From NCBI GenBank assembly GCA_944472135.2, contig OX235270.1, positions 146,087,632-146,151,631 of the forward strand: 64,000 nt of DNA. The letters run 5' to 3'. Source of the stretch: Trichobilharzia regenti (taxonomy: Eukaryota > Platyhelminthes > Trematoda > Strigeidida > Schistosomatidae). The position numbers were made by a program, and so were the translations under genes. The notes below the pieces were generated by a model. That model was given only the letters and a program-made list of their open reading frames with translations. It was not told the origin of the DNA and made no database searches. Positions 58,300-64,000 of this stretch are shown in pieces (position 1 is the first letter of the stretch; the number at the start of each line of letters is the position of its first letter).

Positions 58300-59200
58300 A
58301 TGACGCAGAGGACAAGTGAAACCCCGCCTTAGGTAACACAGTCAACCAGCAGATGTGTCTTCTCTTAATGAAAGCGAAAATAAGAATGTGGATGTAGAAT
58401 GTCCGTACAATGTATAAGATTAGTAAGGCCCAGGTAGCCAAAGAAAGGCGAAGATCTGGAATAGGAATGCTGGGGATAGGCGAAAGCAGATGGAATGGAC
58501 GAGGATTATCAGAACTGTAAACTGGAGAGTCAGTAATCTACTCCTCTCTGGTCACCCAGAAGACAACAACGAGCACACTGAGGCAGCGAATGGCTATAAT
58601 GATGTTACGAGTGGCAACCAAAGCCCTAATGCTGTGAGAAGCAATCTCCTCATGCAGGATCATGATAGCAAGATTCAACTCAAAAGAAGGTCACAATTAT
58701 CCACTGCTACGGAAAGAGCTACAAACAACGCGGAAGAGTAGAAGAAGGAAGATTTCTACAGACGACAACAAACAGTAATGGACAACATCCTGATTGGCGA
58801 CATCAAAATCCTCATGAATGCAAACCAAACTGGAAGAGAACGCATCATGGGCCGAGAGGCTCTCGCTCGGAGAAATGAATGGGAATGGAGAATTATTCTC
58901 AGACTTCTATACTTTCAATGATTTAGCGATCGGAGGGAGCGTGTACAAACCTAAGGATATACACAAAGCAACATAGATTTCACCTGACTGACACACACCA
59001 CAAACCAGATAGACTTAATCTGAATGTTGCTCAATGAATTGGAGACGGAGCCTGCTGGACAGAAAGTGAATCGTGTGAAGAGGAGATGAGAGATTGTAGT
59101 CAGTCGTGAGATCAGCCAGTTGAAAAGTACAGGAGAAAATAGAACAAGGTGGAGATGTGTTATTGAAGCCTTATATTCCATTCGGAACCCAAGGGGATAG
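58300..59200 (+). pseudogene. RTE-a LINE with internal deletion: APE endonuclease joined to 3' end
   Basis: From about 58370 the frames read MWNVRTMYKISKAQVAKE and GIGESRWNGRG, matching the N-terminus of RTE APE-type endonucleases ('TWNVRTLYQ...QVAKEM', 'SETRW'). Then 'LLLSGHPEDNNEHTEA' matches 'YSGH...' further in, and 'LARRNEWEWRI' the 'GEMNDNGERF' region. 'DIHKATXISPD' and 'NQID' remnants follow at 58955-59010. The sequence then jumps straight to the 3' end ('gatgtgttattgaagcctta', 'cggaacccaaggggatag') with an aat tail, missing the whole RT domain. Confidence 0.75.
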
Positions 59201-59239
59201 TAATAATAATATAATAACAATAACATAAAAGTAACACTA

Positions 59240-59780
59240 TCCAAGATGGTTGCGAAAATGCAATAGTGGTGCAGTAAGGAGTGAGATAATTGAACATCTG
59301 GTTAACACTGATCATTCCATTTCAACAAACGCCTCCTGCTTCAAAGTAATCTACAGAGTCAAGAATAACCTATCGAAGGCCATACGGTTTCTTTTTTTTT
59401 TTGATTACAGCTTGATTCCACACCGTATTTTTGGTACAAGTGTGGAATTTTCAGCGTGGATATCGGTAGCCCAAAATTCGCAGGCCGACCATAGATATCA
59501 AGTTTCGTCTTCTTTGTATCGCTGAAGCTCTGGTCATTCACTTAGAAAAACCGGTGCTGTGCATACAAAAGAAGATTACTCAACCACTTCTACTGTCATG
59601 GTAACAATGTTTTGATTTGATTTGATTTTTTTTATTTTGACGACTTAATTTTGTTTCTTTGCCTATTCTTTAATTGCTTATAACTCTTGTATTCATTTAG
59701 AACTCTTACGTAATTTCGTATTATCTACTTTGTTTCTATGTACATCCTCAGTAGAACTCACTCATCAAACTATTCATATT
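59240..59780 (+). pseudogene. Penelope-like element 3' part, interrupted by SINE B
   Basis: Before the SINE: 'RKCNSGAVRSEIIEHLVNTD' and 'TNASCFKVIYRVKNNLSKAI'. After it: 'RLLCIAEALVIHLEKPVLC' and stop TAA at 59602-59604. Then the shared 3' UTR to about 59780. Uninterrupted homologue at 44419-44788. Confidence 0.82.
59392..59501 (-). repeat. SINE B insertion, 5'-truncated, in a PLE
   Basis: Minus strand; about 110 bases with a 3' A-tail and body but no tRNA-like head. Flanked by 'gtttc' at 59387-59391 and 59502-59506. Confidence 0.93.
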
Positions 59781-60423
59781 ACAACTCATCACCTACCTTC
59801 GTTACTACCTTGATTTCATTAACACCTAATTTTCTTGACTTGTATTACCAATGTCCACCTGTTTAGTTAAAATAACCATAACCAATTGTAATTTTGTTTG
59901 ACAAACTTGATGTACGCATACGCACAAAATAACACAGATATATTTGCTATTGTACAGCTAAGAAAATGAATTAGCCGCCGCCGAAAAGAGTCTCTTAACT
60001 GATCTACATTTTTTGTTTTCATAAAAGTAACTGACCAAACTTTTTCCTTCAATGTTTTGATTAGCTGTGTTATACAACCGCAAACTGATTGAGGAACTGC
60101 ATGGTACAGCAGTGAAATTCTAAATCCCTACAGATAACAGTAATGGTTCAGTGTTATTGGAAGAAGAAGCAAGGTAATGAAATAAATAGTGTATCTGATG
60201 TGTGTTATGAGGAATTCCTTCGATTAAGATGTTCTATTCATATGAGGAATTTCAAGGGTTTCCAATCGGATCTCAAAAAGAATACCATTATCTGACTCAA
60301 TCAAGGTAGAATTCAACAGTGAAAGGACGAAAAACTGTCATCTTGGTCGAGTAAAAATAAACGAGATCTGTTCGTACACATCCATCTCATTGTAGGGCAC
60401 AGAGTATACAAAAACACTCTGAC
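59781..60423. other. spacer
   Basis: Nothing recognised. Confidence 0.35.
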
Positions 60424-60435
60424 ATATAAGGCATT

Positions 60436-60825
60436 GCATGGAGGATTTAATCAAACAAAATCCCTACAAAACCAATACTTGAAAATATAAGGCATTCGCA
60501 AGTTTTGGTTTTGTAGGAATTTTGGTTGATTGCATGGAGGATTTCATCATGAGCTGACATCAGTTAGAGAACCACTGGAAAACCTACAGGGAGCACTGGA
60601 CAGTTGTTTCGTCCTAGTTTAGGACTCTTCATCAGTACACACCAACCGGGTCCCAGTGGATCAATGGTCTACGAACTCGCCTTGTAACCAGAAGGTCCTG
60701 GGTTCGAACCCCGATGGGTGCGTATTGATGAAGAATCCCAAACTAGGACAATGGAAACAGCTGTCCAGCACTCTCAGGCATTCTAGTGGTTCTCTAACTG
60801 ATGTCAGCTCATGATGAAATCTTCC
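60436..60825. repeat. compound SINE H insertion with inverted halves
   Basis: Three pieces: a short reversed-then-forward tail at 60436-60484; a minus SINE H tail and module at 60497-60648; and a plus SINE H head, module and tail at 60649-60825. The target word 'atataaggcatt' occurs at 60424-60435, 60485-60496 and 60826-60837. Confidence 0.85.
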
Positions 60826-60837
60826 ATATAAGGCATT

Positions 60838-61339
60838 CATTATATTGCGTCTCCTAGATCTTTTTTGTTACTGAAAGGTCATCATACAGTTGGGGATATA
60901 TCGCAGTGTCAGTAACCAGCAGATTATAATACACATTTTCATGAAAGTTGAACATTTTCAGTTGTTCACTCAGTTACTGGCAACTCATATGCAGAAAAAA
61001 TCATTACAACGTTATATACCCCTGACTGGTTGGCATGGCTAGCTGCATACCACTGATATCAAACAGTAGTGGTTGCTTACCAGATCGAAGTGGTCTAAAC
61101 ACTGGACAGTACTCGGTTTTTTTTACTAGACTAATTACTTGCGCGAACTGGTAATACCGTTATATCAGTTTACCAATTCGCAATCTGTAAATGGGACATA
61201 TGAAAAGTGGTCACTTAATCCCTTAAGAGTGTTATCCACTCAAACAGTATATTTGAATGTAAACATTTCATATCACTATAACAACGAAAATCGTTACACC
61301 ACAAAAGAAATCGTAACAAAGGGTACCGGATTCAAAATG
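60838..61339. other. spacer, possible RTE-b extension
   Basis: Nothing clear before 61139. The open frame 61139-61447 enters RTE-b coding at about 61340. Confidence 0.35.
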
Positions 61340-62360
61340 CACAGTCTTCTGAATACCATGAGCTGCAATCTGCGAATGTTTAGCATGCGATTCGTTCTCT
61401 CCAGATGTAAGATGATGATGCTACAGGACTGGACTGGAATACATTGACTCCTAGCTTAGAAATAGGGAATGAATTGGTAGAGAGCACTGACCACTTCACT
61501 TATTTGGGAGGTCGCATCAGCCAGCCGGTTGGTCGCTGACGAAACCTCTGCACGGATACAGAAGGCTCATTTTGCAGTTGTTAGCCAAGTTACTCCATGT
61601 CTGGCGTAGACGTGATATCCGACTGGCTATCAACCGAAGGCCGTGTGTACTGCTCAGCATTCAGCTCCGTCCTCCTTTATACCTGTGAAACCTGGTCATT
61701 GAAAGTGGAAGACACGACAAGGCTGGATAGTTGTCATTGATTATAGGTGCCTGCGTTCTGTCTCCCGTGTGAAGTGGCATAACAAGGTGAGAAATATCGA
61801 GGTTAGGCGTCAGGTTTTTGGTAGGTGGGAGGGGAAATCAATCGATGAGGCTGTGAAATTACATCGACTGAGAGGGTCGGTTAGGACATGTGTTACGTAT
61901 GCCTACCCATCGCCTTCCTCGACGGGCAGTCTTAGCCGACTGACATAGGATCGGATTTGAAGAGAGTTAGCCAGTGGTGGTGAAACCAAAACATGGCTTC
62001 ATCAATTAATGAAATCCACAACAGTTAGTTTAAGCCAGTCAAATAGGAAGGTGGAGACTTCCTGACTGGTTGGGGCTCTCAGTACGATAGAAACCGATGT
62101 CTGGAGACATTTGGTGATATGACTCAAAGTAATCGTTCTCAACGGCTGGCGCAGATACATCCACTCCTTGAGACTTATAATTTTCAATGAAACTATATTG
62201 TTCTTCGTTATTACTAATCCTTTTGTCACATATCCCTGTCTACATTCTCTATTTTGCATTTCTTTTTACTTTCCTCTCTTGCTTCGTGTGTTACATAAAG
62301 TGTGGCGATTCAAACTGTTGCACATAGGTGCTGTAAAGTTCTACGTTGAAAGCACTTAAA
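61340..62360 (+). pseudogene. RTE-b LINE fragment, RT C-terminus and 3' UTR
   Basis: Begins in frame with 'CNLRMFSMRFVLSRCKMMML', continuing 'LVESTDHFTYLGG', then shifted frames give 'RRRDIRLAI', 'LETWSLKVEDT'-like, 'HRLPRR' and 'GDMTQ' blocks, ending near a TAA at about 62176. The 3' UTR to 62360 matches 24180-24390. Compared with 23440 it extends about 100 bases further upstream. Dead copy. Confidence 0.78.
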
Positions 62361-64000
62361 TGGATATCGTGAGTTGATACAACAAACATTTTAGAAGTAT
62401 AACAAAAGTAAGCCTAATTATAAAAGACCTACTAGAATAGGTTGCTTAAACCACAGTGTTTCTCTTCATTTTCAATTCACTTAATTCATTTATTTCCCTG
62501 AATATTCTGTCACAGTAGTAATTCTTTCTATCTATCTATCTGTCTATCTTTACAACCCCTTTATATACATTTAAACGTCAACAAAATTCGTTTTAATTTA
62601 ATTTATAGTAACACCAGCGGGTGAGGACTAATTTTCAAATATCTCACCAATGAATAACTTAACCGTTAAAGTCAGACAGATTTCTTGCGAAAAAGAAGAG
62701 AAATAACCGTCATCTCTGTAAAGCATTTTGATTCGTTTTTAAAAAAAAATGAAAAATGAAAAAAAAATAGACAATAAAAATGAAATTTTAATTTCATCAA
62801 AATTAAACAAAATTTCAAACAGACAAACAAACAAACAAATACGCAGATATAGAGATACAGACAGATACAGACAGAGACCCCTTCAAACTTCCTTTCTGCC
62901 TTTCTTTCTCTCATTCAATTCAATTCAATTCAATTCACTCACTCACTCACTCACTCGCTCGCTCGCTTGTTCCCTCAAGCAGTCCCTTCACAGTCACTGG
63001 CTTCTTCTTTTTACTGTCTGTTCTGTCTCCTTTTTATTTCAACTGGATATGAGAAGACAACGACGATAAGAGGGAATGGAAAATTAACTGTAATAATAAT
63101 AATAATAATAATAATAATAGTAATAACGACAGCAGAGTGTAGCAACAGAAGACAAATAACAAGAAGAACACAGAGACCGTAGCAGAAAAAAAATAATTAT
63201 GAAATTCTGTAAGCAAGACAGACAGACAGGTTTGACATTAAAGGATTTTTTCGTCTATTTTTCAAATATTATAAAATAGTTTATTTTCAAAGATTTGCTT
63301 TGCTTATTTTTAGTTATCTAGATCAGTCGATGTGTTTGAATGTGTGTGTGTGTGTGTGTGGATTTTACGCTCAGACAGTAAGTCGAATTTATGCTAATAA
63401 AGATTCATGAACATAATCACAACTAGACAAACACACACACACATACAAGGATAAAGAGAGACACACACACGCATAGATATGTACATAGAAGTTGTCTAGT
63501 TGTCTCTCTAGGAAGGAGGGCAAAGTATGTGTATAGGAGTTTAGAAAAGTCCCCCACTTGGACTATGAGTTCATGCATATAGATCTACTTTCTTGATGGG
63601 ATTTTAAATCAAGTTATCTATTCACATATAAGAATGTTCTATTGCGACTGTTACAACTTCTGCCTTGTTCACTCACTGACAAACACTCAAAACTAGCAAC
63701 GAGATTACATTAAAATGTCCATCTTTACCATATCTAGAAAAATATTATTTACCCATGAGAATATATATATATATGTGTATAGATGAATTAACTGTATAAC
63801 TTGAAGGAAAAAATTATAATTTCTGGAAAAACTAAAAAAAATGAGGAGAATCTTTTTTAAATGTTCATCAGACTTTATATACCGGGGGTGGGGTGGGGTG
63901 GAGGGATGTTGAACATTCATAATTATGCATGCATTTCTACGCCTTTCAGCAGTGAGAAGGATAAAAAATAGAGTGTGACAATCTGAATTTATGTCCATGC
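62361..64000. other. spacer with microsatellites
   Basis: tcta at 62528-62545, attca/actc tandem at 62914-62965, aat at 63092-63119, GT at 63342-63360, CA at 63430-63441 and a TA run at 63762-63774. No gene supported. Confidence 0.5.

Overview
This is AT-rich, repeat-laden animal nuclear DNA with no bacterial operon structure. The best fit is a schistosome or closely related digenean flatworm. The reasons are Sm-alpha-type repeats carrying hammerhead ribozyme sequence, several tRNA-derived SINE families, Penelope-like (PLE) relics with GIY-YIG endonuclease remnants, and RTE-type LINE fragments. Dense CA/GT, AAT, AT and CT microsatellites add to this. No long intact protein-coding gene is visible; most long open frames are antisense readings of SINEs or microsatellites.

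Repeat layout. I use working names. SINE A has a tRNA-like head plus a body ending in a piece that resembles the 3' end of the local LINE. Head variant A1 reads 'cacagtggttagga' (Glu-like); variant A2 reads 'cacagaggtagaatgctcgcc' (Gly-like). SINE B carries the A1 head on an unrelated body. SINE C has a tRNA-Cys-like head. SINE H has a tRNA-like head (possibly Thr-UGU) followed by a hammerhead-shaped module. RTE-a is a LINE with fragments at 1.4-2.1k, 7.9-8.8k, 28.4-28.9k, 47.8-49.4k, 55.5-56.4k and 58.3-59.2k. RTE-b is a second LINE at 23.4-24.4k and 61.3-62.4k. PLE relics lie at 5.4k, 21.8k, 31.6k, 33.6-34.5k, 44.4k, 56.7k and 59.2k. Sm-alpha-like units lie at 2.5k and 47.5k.

Several insertions can be dated against each other. 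A SINE B sits in a PLE whose uninterrupted counterpart is 15 kb away. Another SINE B sits in a probable solo LTR, which itself sits in an RTE-a copy. Many SINE A copies keep target-site duplications, the longest about 25 bp.

Host genes. Between 35.6k and 54.5k on the + strand there is a chain of short open segments with splice-like borders and compatible phases, ending in a stop codon. It may be the 3' half of a multi-exon gene whose long introns hold the repeats. The product is not recognised and the model is inference. A few isolated exon-like pieces occur at 20.6k, 20.8k and 27.0k. The remainder is spacer with simple repeats.

The most interesting theme is the SINE H family. Its consensus keeps all three hammerhead stems but has one altered core base, while one copy at 27.6k has the full conserved core.
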